Below are positions 51,898-60,533 of a stretch of DNA of 64,000 nt, in pieces (position 1 is the first letter of the stretch; the number at the start of each line of letters is the position of its first letter). The stretch is from Sporomusa ovata DSM 2662 (GTDB lineage: Bacteria > Bacillota > Negativicutes > Sporomusales > Sporomusaceae): NCBI RefSeq assembly GCF_000445445.1, contig NZ_ASXP01000004.1:744001-808000 (forward strand), written 5' to 3'. A model generated the notes under the pieces. The model made no database searches. It worked only from the letters and a program-made list of their open reading frames with translations, and was not told the origin of the DNA. The position numbers and the translations under genes were made by a program.

Positions 51898-52003
51898 CGC
51901 ACTTCAATAAGTGTCCGGGGTGAGTTTTGCAACAGATATCTGGAAGAAAGAGAGGTGATAACGCTCTGGTCCCAATTAGCAAAAATTTAAGGAGGTTAGA
52001 AGA

Positions 52004-53359
52004 ATGTTTAATGGATTACTGAAAAAAAGTGCCAAACTAGTTGCCGCACTTGCACTTGGTTTGGCAGTAAGTCTGGTGGCAGTTCCTAGCACCTTCGCGC
52101 TGAATCGCGATGGCAGCACAGGGGTAAGCGGCCACAAGCCATTGAGTTTTACCGGCTACCAGTACGTGGATAGCACTCACGTAGTGGTTAACATTGACAA
52201 ACAGATTGACGCACCAAAACCCACATTTATCGCCGGTGAAGTCGATAAGAGTATGTTTACAATCAAAAATCGCACTACACAATTATTCACTACCATCAGC
52301 AGCCTATCGTACTTAAATGATAATACCTCAGGCTACAGCGGCAACACGGGTGCCGACGATACATGCCGTGGTCTGGCCAAAGGCACAAGAATTCTCTTAA
52401 CTCTCGCTACTCCACTGACTGCTAATACCGCGTATGATTTGACGATGCAAAGTACCCTCTTTGCCAATCAATCCCTGAACAACTTCAATAATACAGGAGA
52501 TCCTAATTATTACGACCAAACTTTCACCTTCAGAACTCCGGCATCGGGCGCGGGCACAGCCACGAGTCCTTATGTTTGGAGTAATACTACACCCTACGTC
52601 ACCTTTGTCGTAGGCGGTTCACCTGTTTCTAATACAAACGACAACAGGACAAATGTGTCCTATGAATCCAGCCTGTCCGTCGTCTTTGACCGACCCATTC
52701 TTGCCAGCACACGTGATACTTTTTTAGCCAACTTAAGTGATAATTACAAAAGAGGCGGAGTAAAAGTAGTACAGGGAGTTGGCAATGTATCTACCGCCGG
52801 GGCCCCTGCCGGCACTGAAACCCATTACCCGACCTCCAATAACGTGAACAATGCAAATACTGTTTTCTATTTCCCGGAAACAAATTGGGGTTCAGGCACA
52901 AGCTATAACACCTATTCCTTTAATCGGAAAAACCCCGGCAGCTACAGCTACACGCTAACTCTGCCGAGCTTTACCGATGCAAGCGGCCATACTTTCACCA
53001 GTTTCTTAAGCTCCCGCACAAACCTTGCAACTACCGGGTTCAGTTTCAGTACAGTCACAGCCGATCTCCCTGGTCATGGAAACCAGATCACTGTTGCCCG
53101 TACTACTACCGCAGGCCAGTTGCTGGTAAGCTGGTCCGCAATTGAGGATCCCGCCCCAACTGGCGTTAAAGTATACGCAACCACTGGCGATAAGTGGACA
53201 TCCTATTATACGCTAAAAGGGCAAACCACTTCAAACTCAGTTACTAGCTACACAATTACCGGTCTTACTTCCGGAACGCTTTATTGGGTTCGTATCGCAC
53301 CTTACAATAGCATCGGTACGATTGGATTCTCTCAAGAAAGTTCAGGCACACCTCTATAA
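52004..53359 (+). CDS. Secreted surface protein A1, FnIII-like C-terminus
   Basis: A 451-residue protein with a Sec signal peptide (VAALALGLAVSLVAVPSTFA, cut near residue 32) and AAGGAGG ribosome binding site. The mature protein has two beta-rich Ig-like regions: one about 40-180 with YVDSTHVVVNIDKQID, ending YYDQTFTFRTP; a second about 195-350 with YVTFVVGGSPVS and NLSVVFDRPILA-type strands. The C-terminal ~95 residues look like a fibronectin type III domain (LLVSWSAIEDP..GLTSGTLYWVRIAPYNSIG). No anchoring motif such as SLH or LPxTG. Near-identical to A2 at 56144. It is the first gene of the A1-B1-B2-A2 set. Confidence 0.8.
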   Translation: MFNGLLKKSAKLVAALALGLAVSLVAVPSTFALNRDGSTGVSGHKPLSFTGYQYVDSTHVVVNIDKQIDAPKPTFIAGEVDKSMFTIKNRTTQLFTTISSLSYLNDNTSGYSGNTGADDTCRGLAKGTRILLTLATPLTANTAYDLTMQSTLFANQSLNNFNNTGDPNYYDQTFTFRTPASGAGTATSPYVWSNTTPYVTFVVGGSPVSNTNDNRTNVSYESSLSVVFDRPILASTRDTFLANLSDNYKRGGVKVVQGVGNVSTAGAPAGTETHYPTSNNVNNANTVFYFPETNWGSGTSYNTYSFNRKNPGSYSYTLTLPSFTDASGHTFTSFLSSRTNLATTGFSFSTVTADLPGHGNQITVARTTTAGQLLVSWSAIEDPAPTGVKVYATTGDKWTSYYTLKGQTTSNSVTSYTITGLTSGTLYWVRIAPYNSIGTIGFSQESSGTPL

Positions 53360-53510
53360 ATACTTGGCAATATCTGCCCCAGTTCGCTTATGACTGGGGC
53401 AGATAACCCTACAACAGTAAGCTCTTGCCGGAATTACACGCCGGTACAAGATTATAAAATTAACATAACTCTGATAAAATCTACCAAAATATATGTTAGG
53501 GGGAAATAAA

Positions 53511-54605
53511 ATGGCTGTCATTAATGGTACTAATGGTACCGACCTTTTATTCGGCAGTACCGAAGATGATGAGATTTACGGCCTAGACAGCAGCGACTAC
53601 CTGAGCGGCGGCGACGGCAACGACTCTCTCTATGGCGGAAACGGTGACGACTTGCTCTACGGCGGTGCCGGCGATGACTATCTAGACGGCGGTGCTGGCA
53701 GTGATATTCTTGTTGGCGGCGCCGGCAATAACTTTCTATATGGCAATGATGACGACGACTTGCTGTTCGGTGGCACAGGTAAAGATACCCTCGTCGGTGG
53801 CGACGGTAATGATTTTCTCTATGGCTACGCTGGTGATGACTCATTAGATGGTGGTCTTGGCAATGACTATCTTCTGGGCGGAGACGGCAATGATACTCTT
53901 AATGGCGGATCCGGTAACGACACCCTCTTAGGCGGTAATGGCGATGACCTTCTTGCCGGCGATCAGGGTGATGACCTTGTGGCCGGCGACGACTATCTGG
54001 ATGGCGGTGCCGGCAATGATACCCTTCTGGGAGAGGCCGGTAATGATGTTCTTTACGGCGGAATCGGCAATGACTATTTGGACGGCGGCACCGGCAACGA
54101 CACCCTCTTAGGCGGGGCCGGCGATGACTTTCTTTATGGTAATGACGGCGATGACTTGCTCGGCGGCGGCGCTGACAATGACACCCTTTATGGTTCCTTC
54201 GGCAATGACACGCTCTTAGGCGGGTCAGGCGATGACTTGCTGTACGGCGATGACGGCAATGACTTACTGGACGGCGGCAACGGTAACGATACCTTGTATG
54301 GCGGCACCGGCAATGACACGTTGACCGGCGGCACCGGCGCAGACACCTACACCTTCCAAGGAGATTTCGGCAATGATATAATCGGTGCGGCTACCGACAA
54401 TAGTGAGGACAGACTTGATTTAAGCGCATTTAGCAGTTCTGATGCCTCTGTCAGCATCGGCGGCACCGGCGGCGATGACCTCATCATTACCATCGGCACT
54501 AACACCGTGACAGTTGCCGACTGGAGTCAAAGTGACGGCAACAAGCTCAACAACTTCACTTTCAGCGATGGCACCAAGACAACCAACGGCACAAGCTGGT
54601 TGTAA
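53511..54605 (+). CDS. RTX beta-roll protein B1
   Basis: A 364-residue acidic protein made almost entirely of calcium-binding nonapeptides of the GGxGxDxLx type, about 27 in a row (residues about 33-280), e.g. GGDGNDSLYGGNGDDLLYG. A short non-repeat tail follows (DRLDLSAF, GDDLIITIGTNTVTVADW, and an NFTFSDGT end), typical of the uncleaved C-terminal signal for type I secretion. There is no Sec signal and no separate enzyme domain: it is a bare RTX scaffold. The start at 53511 (MAVING) follows GGGGG; the frame starts 18 bases earlier inside that site. The exporter operon next door is the obvious carrier. Confidence 0.9.
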   Translation: MAVINGTNGTDLLFGSTEDDEIYGLDSSDYLSGGDGNDSLYGGNGDDLLYGGAGDDYLDGGAGSDILVGGAGNNFLYGNDDDDLLFGGTGKDTLVGGDGNDFLYGYAGDDSLDGGLGNDYLLGGDGNDTLNGGSGNDTLLGGNGDDLLAGDQGDDLVAGDDYLDGGAGNDTLLGEAGNDVLYGGIGNDYLDGGTGNDTLLGGAGDDFLYGNDGDDLLGGGADNDTLYGSFGNDTLLGGSGDDLLYGDDGNDLLDGGNGNDTLYGGTGNDTLTGGTGADTYTFQGDFGNDIIGAATDNSEDRLDLSAFSSSDASVSIGGTGGDDLIITIGTNTVTVADWSQSDGNKLNNFTFSDGTKTTNGTSWL

Positions 54606-54698
54606 GGGAACTGATTTAATACAATTTTATAATCTAGTCATGGATGCATGCAGCGAAATGAAGCAACCCCTCTTAGTAATTACATGACGGAATATCAC

Positions 54699-54731
54699 AA
54701 TATAGCGGCTAGCCAATTAGTCCGCTATATT
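54699..54731. repeat. Hairpin repeat, copy 2
   Basis: Perfect AATATAGCGG/CCGCTATATT around CTAGCCAATTAGT. Together with flanking text it links the upstream leader of A genes to the B1-B2 gap. Confidence 0.75.
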
Positions 54732-54817
54732 ACTATTGATGCCGGAATTACATGCCGGTACAATAAATTAACAAAACACGAATAAAATCTACAAAATTCA
54801 TGTTAGGAGGAAATACA

Positions 54818-55912
54818 ATGGCTGTTATTAATGGTACTAATGATACCGACCTTTTATTCGGCAGTACCGAAGATGATGAGATTTACGGCCTAGACGGTGA
54901 CGACTACCTGAGCGGCGGCGACGGCAACGACTCTCTCTATGGCGGAAACGGCAACGACTCTCTCTATGGCGGCGCCGGCGATGACTATCTGGACGGCGGT
55001 GCCGGCAGTGATATTCTTGTCGGCGGTGCGGGCAATAACTTCCTATATGGCAATGATGGTGATGACTATCTGATCGGCGACGCCGGTAAGGATACCCTCG
55101 TCGGTGGCGATGGTAATGATTATCTGTATGGCTACGATGATGATGACTCGTTAGATGGTGGTCTCGGCAGTGACTATCTTCTGGGCGGAGACGGCAATGA
55201 TAATCTTAACGGCGGAGCCGGTAACGACACCCTCTTAGGCGGTAATGGTGATGACCTTCTTGCCGGTGATCAGGGTGATGACCTTGTGGCCGGTGACGAC
55301 TATCTGGATGGCGGTGCCGGCAATGATATCCTGCTGGGAGAGGCCGGTAATGATGTTCTTTACGGCAATGACGGCAATGACTATCTGGACGGCGGCACCG
55401 GCAATGACACCCTCTTAGGCGGGGCCGGCGGTGACTTTCTCTATGGTAATGACGGCGATGATTCGCTCGACGGCGGCGCTGACAATGACACCCTCTATGG
55501 TTCTTTCGGCACTGACACGCTTTCAGGCGGGTCAGGCGATGACTTGCTGTACGGCGATGACGGCAATGACTTACTGGACGGCGGCAGCGGTAACGATACC
55601 TTGTATGGCGGCACCGGCAATGACATGTTGACCGGCGGCGCGGACGCAGACACCTACACCTTCCAAGAAGACTTCGGCAACGATATAATCGGTGCGGCTA
55701 CCGACAACAGTGAAGACAGAATCGATTTAAGCGCATTTAGCAGTTCTGATGCCTCAGTCAGCATCGGTGGTACCGGTGGCGATGACCTCATCATTACCAT
55801 CGGCACTAACACCGTGACAGTTGCCGACTGGAGTCAAAGTGACGGCAACAAGCTCAATAGCTTCACTTTCAGCGATGGCACCAAAACAACCAACGGCACA
55901 AGCTGGTTGTAA
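54818..55912 (+). CDS. RTX beta-roll protein B2
   Basis: A 364-residue close paralogue of B1, same length, repeat number and secretion tail, differing by scattered substitutions mainly within the repeats (for example LIGDAGKD for LFGGTGKD, YGYDDDDS for YGYAGDDS). Calcium-coordinating Gly/Asp positions are kept, which argues that both copies are functional. The start at 54818 follows AGGAGG. It is a recent tandem duplicate of B1, with matching 5' and 3' flanks. Confidence 0.9.
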   Translation: MAVINGTNDTDLLFGSTEDDEIYGLDGDDYLSGGDGNDSLYGGNGNDSLYGGAGDDYLDGGAGSDILVGGAGNNFLYGNDGDDYLIGDAGKDTLVGGDGNDYLYGYDDDDSLDGGLGSDYLLGGDGNDNLNGGAGNDTLLGGNGDDLLAGDQGDDLVAGDDYLDGGAGNDILLGEAGNDVLYGNDGNDYLDGGTGNDTLLGGAGGDFLYGNDGDDSLDGGADNDTLYGSFGTDTLSGGSGDDLLYGDDGNDLLDGGSGNDTLYGGTGNDMLTGGADADTYTFQEDFGNDIIGAATDNSEDRIDLSAFSSSDASVSIGGTGGDDLIITIGTNTVTVADWSQSDGNKLNSFTFSDGTKTTNGTSWL

Positions 55913-56007
55913 GGTGGAACTGATTTAATACAGTTTCATAATCTAGTCATGGACGCATGCAGCGGAATGAAGCAACCCCTCTTAGTAATTACATGACACA
56001 CTATCAC

Positions 56008-56041
56008 AATATAGCGGGCTATCCAATTAGTCCGCTATATT
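56008..56041. repeat. Hairpin repeat, copy 3
   Basis: AATATAGCGG, loop GCTATCCAATTAGT, CCGCTATATT; perfect 10-bp stem just after B2 and about 100 bases before A2. Confidence 0.75.
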
Positions 56042-56143
56042 AACAGCGAGGGTTAATGTGTCCGGGATGAGTGCAGCAAGCAAGAAAGAGAGGCGATGTA
56101 ACACTCTGGTTCCAATCAGCAAAAATTCAAGGAGGTTACAAAA

Positions 56144-57478
56144 ATGTTTAATGGATTACTGAAAAAAAGTGCCAATTTAGTTGCCGCGCTCGCACTTGGT
56201 GTGGCAGTGAGCCTGGTAGCGGTTCCAAGCGCCAGCGCACTGAACCGTGATGGCAACCCATCGGTAGGGCTAAGCAGTCACAAGCCATTGAGTATTACAG
56301 GCTACCAGTACGTGGATAGCACTCACGTACTGATTAACATTGACAAACAGATTGACGACCAAAGAACTCCCGGTGAAGTTGATAAGAGTATGTTTACCAT
56401 CCAAAATCGTACTACACACTTATCCACTACTATCAGCAGCCTATCGTACTTAAATGACAGCACCTCAGGCTACAGCGGCAACACCGGCGCCGACGATACA
56501 TGCCGGGGTCTGGCAAACGGCACAAGAATTCTTTTAACTCTCGCCACTCCACTAGCTGCTAATTCCGCGTATGATTTGACGATGCAAAATACCCTCTTTG
56601 CCACTCAATCCCTGAACAACTTCAATAATACAGGAGATCCTAATTATTACGACCAAACTTTCACCTTCAGAACTCCGGCGTCGGGCGCAGGTACAACCAC
56701 GAACCCTTATGTTTGGAGTAATACTACACCTTACGTCACCTTTGTCGTAGGCGGCTCACCCGTTTCCAATAGAAACGACAACAGGACAAACGTGTCCTAC
56801 GAATCCAACCTGTCCGTCGTCTTTGACCGTCCCATTCTTGCCAGCACACGCGATGCTTTCTTAGCCAACTTAAGCGATAATTACAAAAGAGGCGGAGTAA
56901 AAGTAGTACAGGCGGTCGGCAATGTATCGACCGCCGGAGCCCCTGCTGGCACTGAGACCCATTACCCGACCTCCAATAACGCGAACAATGCAAACACTTT
57001 TTTCTATTTTCCTCAAACAAATTGGGGTTCAGGCACAAGCTATAACACCTATTCCTTTAATCGGAAAAACCCCGGCAGCTACAACTACACGCTAACCCTG
57101 CCGAGCTTTACCGATGCAAGCGGCAATACTTTCACCAGTTTCTTGAGCTCCCGCACAAACCTTGCAACTACCGGGTTCAGTTTTTCTACAGTCACAAAAG
57201 ATCTCCCTAGTTATATAAGCCAGATCACTGTTGCTCGTACTACTACCGCAGGCCAGTTGCTGGTAAACTGGACTTATGAGTATCCAAGTTCAGCTGACGG
57301 CGTTAAAGTATACGTAACCGACGGCGATAAGTGGACATCCTATTATTCGCAAAGGGGGATGTATTACGCTAAAATTAATGGTCTTACTTCAGGAACACTA
57401 TATTGGGTCCGTATCGCACCTTACAATAGCATCGGTACGATGGGATTCTCTCAAGAAAAATCAGGCACACCTCTATAA
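56144..57478 (+). CDS. Secreted surface protein A2, FnIII-like C-terminus
   Basis: A 444-residue close paralogue of A1 with the same signal peptide (cut near residue 33), two Ig-like regions and FnIII-like end. Differences cluster in two places: near residues 65-75, where A1 has an insert (IDAPKPTFIAG vs IDDQRTPG), and in the FnIII domain near 375-410 (WTYEYPSSADG vs WSAIEDPAPTG). The rest is almost identical, suggesting these loops diverge under selection. AAGGAGG ribosome binding site; about 140 shared upstream bases with A1. Confidence 0.8.
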   Translation: MFNGLLKKSANLVAALALGVAVSLVAVPSASALNRDGNPSVGLSSHKPLSITGYQYVDSTHVLINIDKQIDDQRTPGEVDKSMFTIQNRTTHLSTTISSLSYLNDSTSGYSGNTGADDTCRGLANGTRILLTLATPLAANSAYDLTMQNTLFATQSLNNFNNTGDPNYYDQTFTFRTPASGAGTTTNPYVWSNTTPYVTFVVGGSPVSNRNDNRTNVSYESNLSVVFDRPILASTRDAFLANLSDNYKRGGVKVVQAVGNVSTAGAPAGTETHYPTSNNANNANTFFYFPQTNWGSGTSYNTYSFNRKNPGSYNYTLTLPSFTDASGNTFTSFLSSRTNLATTGFSFSTVTKDLPSYISQITVARTTTAGQLLVNWTYEYPSSADGVKVYVTDGDKWTSYYSQRGMYYAKINGLTSGTLYWVRIAPYNSIGTMGFSQEKSGTPL

Positions 57479-57717
57479 GTACTTAGCAATAATTATATGC
57501 CTGTATCGGTAATATCATGCTATTTTGGATAATCAACCATGATACTTAAGCTGAAGAACTGACTCTACTATGTGCACGTAAATGCCTGCTTTAGTTTTCA
57601 AGTCAATCTTCCTTTCTTTTTTCTAATCTCAACTTCATTATAACAAAGCTTTCTTAAAACTTTCTTAAAAAAAAGATAAGGAAAATGTTACTACTTTGAT
57701 TTTATTATTGCATCCAA

Positions 57718-57747
57718 CAAAGAGTGCGGCAATTGCCGCACTCTTTG
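57718..57747 (-). terminator. Terminator after the OmpH gene
   Basis: Perfect palindrome AAAGAGTGCGGCAAT/ATTGCCGCACTCTTT. On the minus strand it ends with TTTG and a poly-T-like stretch nearby, so it likely terminates the OmpH-receptor unit. Confidence 0.7.
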
Positions 57748-57755
57748 TTTATCGT

Positions 57756-58217
57756 CTATTTTCCGGTAATCTTCTTTAATACTTCATCAGTGATATCCAG
57801 CCCGCCATAAGCGACAATATCTTTTTGTATGACAATCTTCAACCCTTTTGCTTCGCCCGTTTCTTTAATGGCGGCATTAACTTTGTCGGCGATGGCGATC
57901 ATTAGGGCCTGTCGCTTTAGTTCGACGCGCTGCTCGAGTTGGGCGATGAGGTCCTGCTTTTCTTTATCGCTGAGATTGGCTGCTTGGGCGGCTAATTCTT
58001 TATTCGCTTGCTCGCTTGCGGCTTTTAGCGCTTCATTGGCCTGCGGCATGTCCGGATGACTGGTCATGAGCCGATCGTAGTCTACGACGCCCACCGTGGC
58101 TGCCGGCGCGGCAGTGGCTGTGCCGGCAGCCATGATAAGGCTTACCAGGATTACGGCCACACAGACGGCAGCCGGGATTAACAGGCTGCTTTTTTTCTGG
58201 TTCTTTACTAGCTGCAT
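57756..58217 (-). CDS. OmpH/Skp-like periplasmic chaperone
   Basis: A 153-residue protein with a signal or anchor (PAAVCVAVILVSLIMAAGTA, about 14-34) and then the OmpH pattern: VGVVDYDRLMTSHP, a long coiled-coil Ala/Glu/Gln region (about 60-120), and the closing GLKIVIQKDIVAYGGLDITDEVLKKI. Skp/OmpH carries unfolded outer-membrane proteins across the periplasm. Presence confirms a diderm host. It is 26 bases downstream of the TonB receptor, probably cotranscribed and a chaperone for it. Confidence 0.9.
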   Translation of the reverse strand: MQLVKNQKKSSLLIPAAVCVAVILVSLIMAAGTATAAPAATVGVVDYDRLMTSHPDMPQANEALKAASEQANKELAAQAANLSDKEKQDLIAQLEQRVELKRQALMIAIADKVNAAIKETGEAKGLKIVIQKDIVAYGGLDITDEVLKKITGK

Positions 58218-58243
58218 GATAACGGAACCTTCCTTTCCTGTTG

Positions 58244-60442
58244 TTAAAAACTAATATTGGTGCCGAACTCGACATATCGGCCAGGGGCAACAAGATAAAA
58301 TCCGGAGTAATACTTCTCATTCAACAAGTTAGTGACTCTAACATAGTACTCTTCGTTATTTACCCGCTTGCTGACTCTAAGATCAACAGTATGGTGGCCC
58401 GGTATGGTCAAAGTCTTTGCTAGATTGGAATCACCATTGCCATTGCCATTGCCGGTGGAGAATTGACTTTGGTAGGAGCCCACATAGTTCATTGACAGGT
58501 AGGCATTGATGCCGTCCTGGCCGGTGTAGTTAAAGCCATACGAAAATTTCCGCGGTGCAACATCACACACTTGTTGCATCATAATTGGATCCCAGGCATT
58601 GGTGTAGGAATAACTCAGGAAGCCTTTGATTCGTTTAGCGATTTGATGGCTGACTTGGACTTCATAGCCATGCATTTGGACACTAGGGATGTTGTAATAG
58701 TAGGGATCACTGGTAGGCGCATAGCTATAGGACTGGCCTTTAATCATGTTAGTGATGTTTTTACTGAAATAAGTGACGTCAAATTTCAGCCCGGAATGAA
58801 ACGAGTGCGTTAGTCCGATTTCCCGGTTAATGGCTTCTTCCGGCAATACATATGTACAATCACTAGTATATTTATGCCATGTTCCATCTCTCCATTGGTA
58901 CCAAGGTACATGTCCATCAGTGGTTTCGCCAGTATTAGGGTCTTTTGTAAAAAAATTAACAATGTCAGTTTCTCCATAACTTCCTCCGGGATGCAGCCTT
59001 TCCGTGACATTGGGCCACCGGTAGCTTTTGCCGAACGCACCGTGCAGCAATGTCTTGTCAGCTAGCGAGTAGTTAAAGCTAACTTGCGGTTTATTAGCAG
59101 TCCCCTTGCCGCGTTGATCAGGAATAGCTCGAGTAGAATCCAAATGTAAACCTGCATGGTCACTTATGTCATCATGCCTAAAACCAAAAGTGACAGCCAA
59201 TCTCTGGTTGATATTGGCACTATCTTGCAGATAAAAACTTTTGCCCGTATACTCATAATTTGAGTGATCCATTCCTAGATAATATTGTTTTTTTTGATCC
59301 TTGTCATTGGGGTCTACCCAAACCATAATCGAATCTTGCTTCTGCTGGTAGTCTCTGCTTTCATGGGTATAGCCCCAAATAACGGTATTAGCGCGGCTAG
59401 TTCTAATGGTATCTTGTAATTCAAGGCCTTTTACCGTACCATCTGTATACACATGTGCCCAATCATTATTTATGTCTGCTACGTTACCCTGTAGCCAGCC
59501 GAAACCTTTAAGATGGCTGTTTTCGTTGGTGCGGTACAATCTCAGGCTTAGTTCGTTGTTGTCACTAAGCTTTTGGTTATAGAGCATACCGATATATTTG
59601 TTCTTCCAGGGCTCATATTCCCAATTATAAGTGTAAGCCAAATAATCACCTGAGGATACCGTAGCCAAGCTACCTTTGGAATAAATTTGTCCGGTGGCAG
59701 GGTCAATACGGTTGGGAATCTGGTAGTTTTTTTCGGTATATGATCCCACTATGGTTACTGAAGCTTTGGGGCTAATATCAAAGTTGAATTTACCGTCAAA
59801 GTAGTTGTCTTTCCCCTGAGCATGAGCAGTATACCCGTCCGTATTTTCTTTCTTGACGTCCACAAGATAACTGAGCTTACCATTTTTCCCGGATGCTGAG
59901 GCAAAAATACTCTTTTCCCGGTGACTGCCTGTGGTGATGCTTACTGTCTGACCGGCTTTATCCCCGGCTTTTTTAGTGGTGATATAGATGATCCCACCAG
60001 GCGCATTGGTGCCGTAAATAACTGGCACGGCACCTTTGATTACCTCAATTTTCTCAATATTTTCCGATGGAATGGCGCGTAAATCCACCTTGCCGTCCCC
60101 CACCGGGCTTAGTGGTATACCGTCAACAAACACCCGGGTATTTTCCGCATCGCTGCCGCGAAACATAGCAATGGATTTGCCTTGCGCATCATTGTTGGTA
60201 ATATATAAGCCTGATACATCCTTCAAGGCTTCGGCCACGTTGCGAGCCCCCTGGGCTTTGATCTCGTCGGCATTAACAACCGTGATATTGACAGGATTGA
60301 TTTGCTTGATCCTGTCAGCCGTTACTTCTACTTCTTCGACGTCGCTGCTGGTGTTGGCCGCCTCTTCCGCACCTGCCACTGATGCAAAACTAGAATATAG
60401 CAGCATGACGCTTACAATAACCGACAGCTTGCTTTTTTTCAT
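58244..60442 (-). CDS. TonB-dependent outer-membrane receptor
   Basis: A 732-residue protein with signal peptide (VIVSVMLLYSSFASVAGA), a TonB-box-like EEVEVTA near residue 36, a plug domain (about 45-160: NITVVNADEIKAQGARNVAEALKDVSG, ..IEVIKGAVPVIYGTNAPGGIIYITTKK) and a 22-stranded barrel to the C-terminal Phe (YVEFGTNISF). The substrate, such as a siderophore, metal chelate or cobalamin, is not predictable. Followed by the OmpH gene. No TonB, ExbB or ABC importer is in the window. Confidence 0.93.
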   Translation of the reverse strand: MKKSKLSVIVSVMLLYSSFASVAGAEEAANTSSDVEEVEVTADRIKQINPVNITVVNADEIKAQGARNVAEALKDVSGLYITNNDAQGKSIAMFRGSDAENTRVFVDGIPLSPVGDGKVDLRAIPSENIEKIEVIKGAVPVIYGTNAPGGIIYITTKKAGDKAGQTVSITTGSHREKSIFASASGKNGKLSYLVDVKKENTDGYTAHAQGKDNYFDGKFNFDISPKASVTIVGSYTEKNYQIPNRIDPATGQIYSKGSLATVSSGDYLAYTYNWEYEPWKNKYIGMLYNQKLSDNNELSLRLYRTNENSHLKGFGWLQGNVADINNDWAHVYTDGTVKGLELQDTIRTSRANTVIWGYTHESRDYQQKQDSIMVWVDPNDKDQKKQYYLGMDHSNYEYTGKSFYLQDSANINQRLAVTFGFRHDDISDHAGLHLDSTRAIPDQRGKGTANKPQVSFNYSLADKTLLHGAFGKSYRWPNVTERLHPGGSYGETDIVNFFTKDPNTGETTDGHVPWYQWRDGTWHKYTSDCTYVLPEEAINREIGLTHSFHSGLKFDVTYFSKNITNMIKGQSYSYAPTSDPYYYNIPSVQMHGYEVQVSHQIAKRIKGFLSYSYTNAWDPIMMQQVCDVAPRKFSYGFNYTGQDGINAYLSMNYVGSYQSQFSTGNGNGNGDSNLAKTLTIPGHHTVDLRVSKRVNNEEYYVRVTNLLNEKYYSGFYLVAPGRYVEFGTNISF

Positions 60443-60463
60443 TGATTCTCCCCCTCATATAGG

Positions 60464-60504
60464 ATTAACTGCCAAGGATGCCAAAGCGCATCCTTGGCGT
60501 TAAT
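60464..60504. terminator. Long hairpin between the exoprotein and receptor genes
   Basis: ATTAAC.GCCAAGGATGC, loop CAAAGC, GCATCCTTGGC.GTTAAT. An 11-bp perfect GC-rich core extended by 6 bp. No good T-tract; it may terminate weakly or protect mRNA ends. Confidence 0.55.
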
Positions 60505-60533
60505 AAACTCCCCTAAACTCCTTTTACTACGAT

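Noticed and set aside
53530..53844. Minus-strand frame of 104 codons rich in His and Arg within B1
   Set aside because: It is the antisense shadow of the GGxGxDxLx repeats; no start signal or plausible protein.
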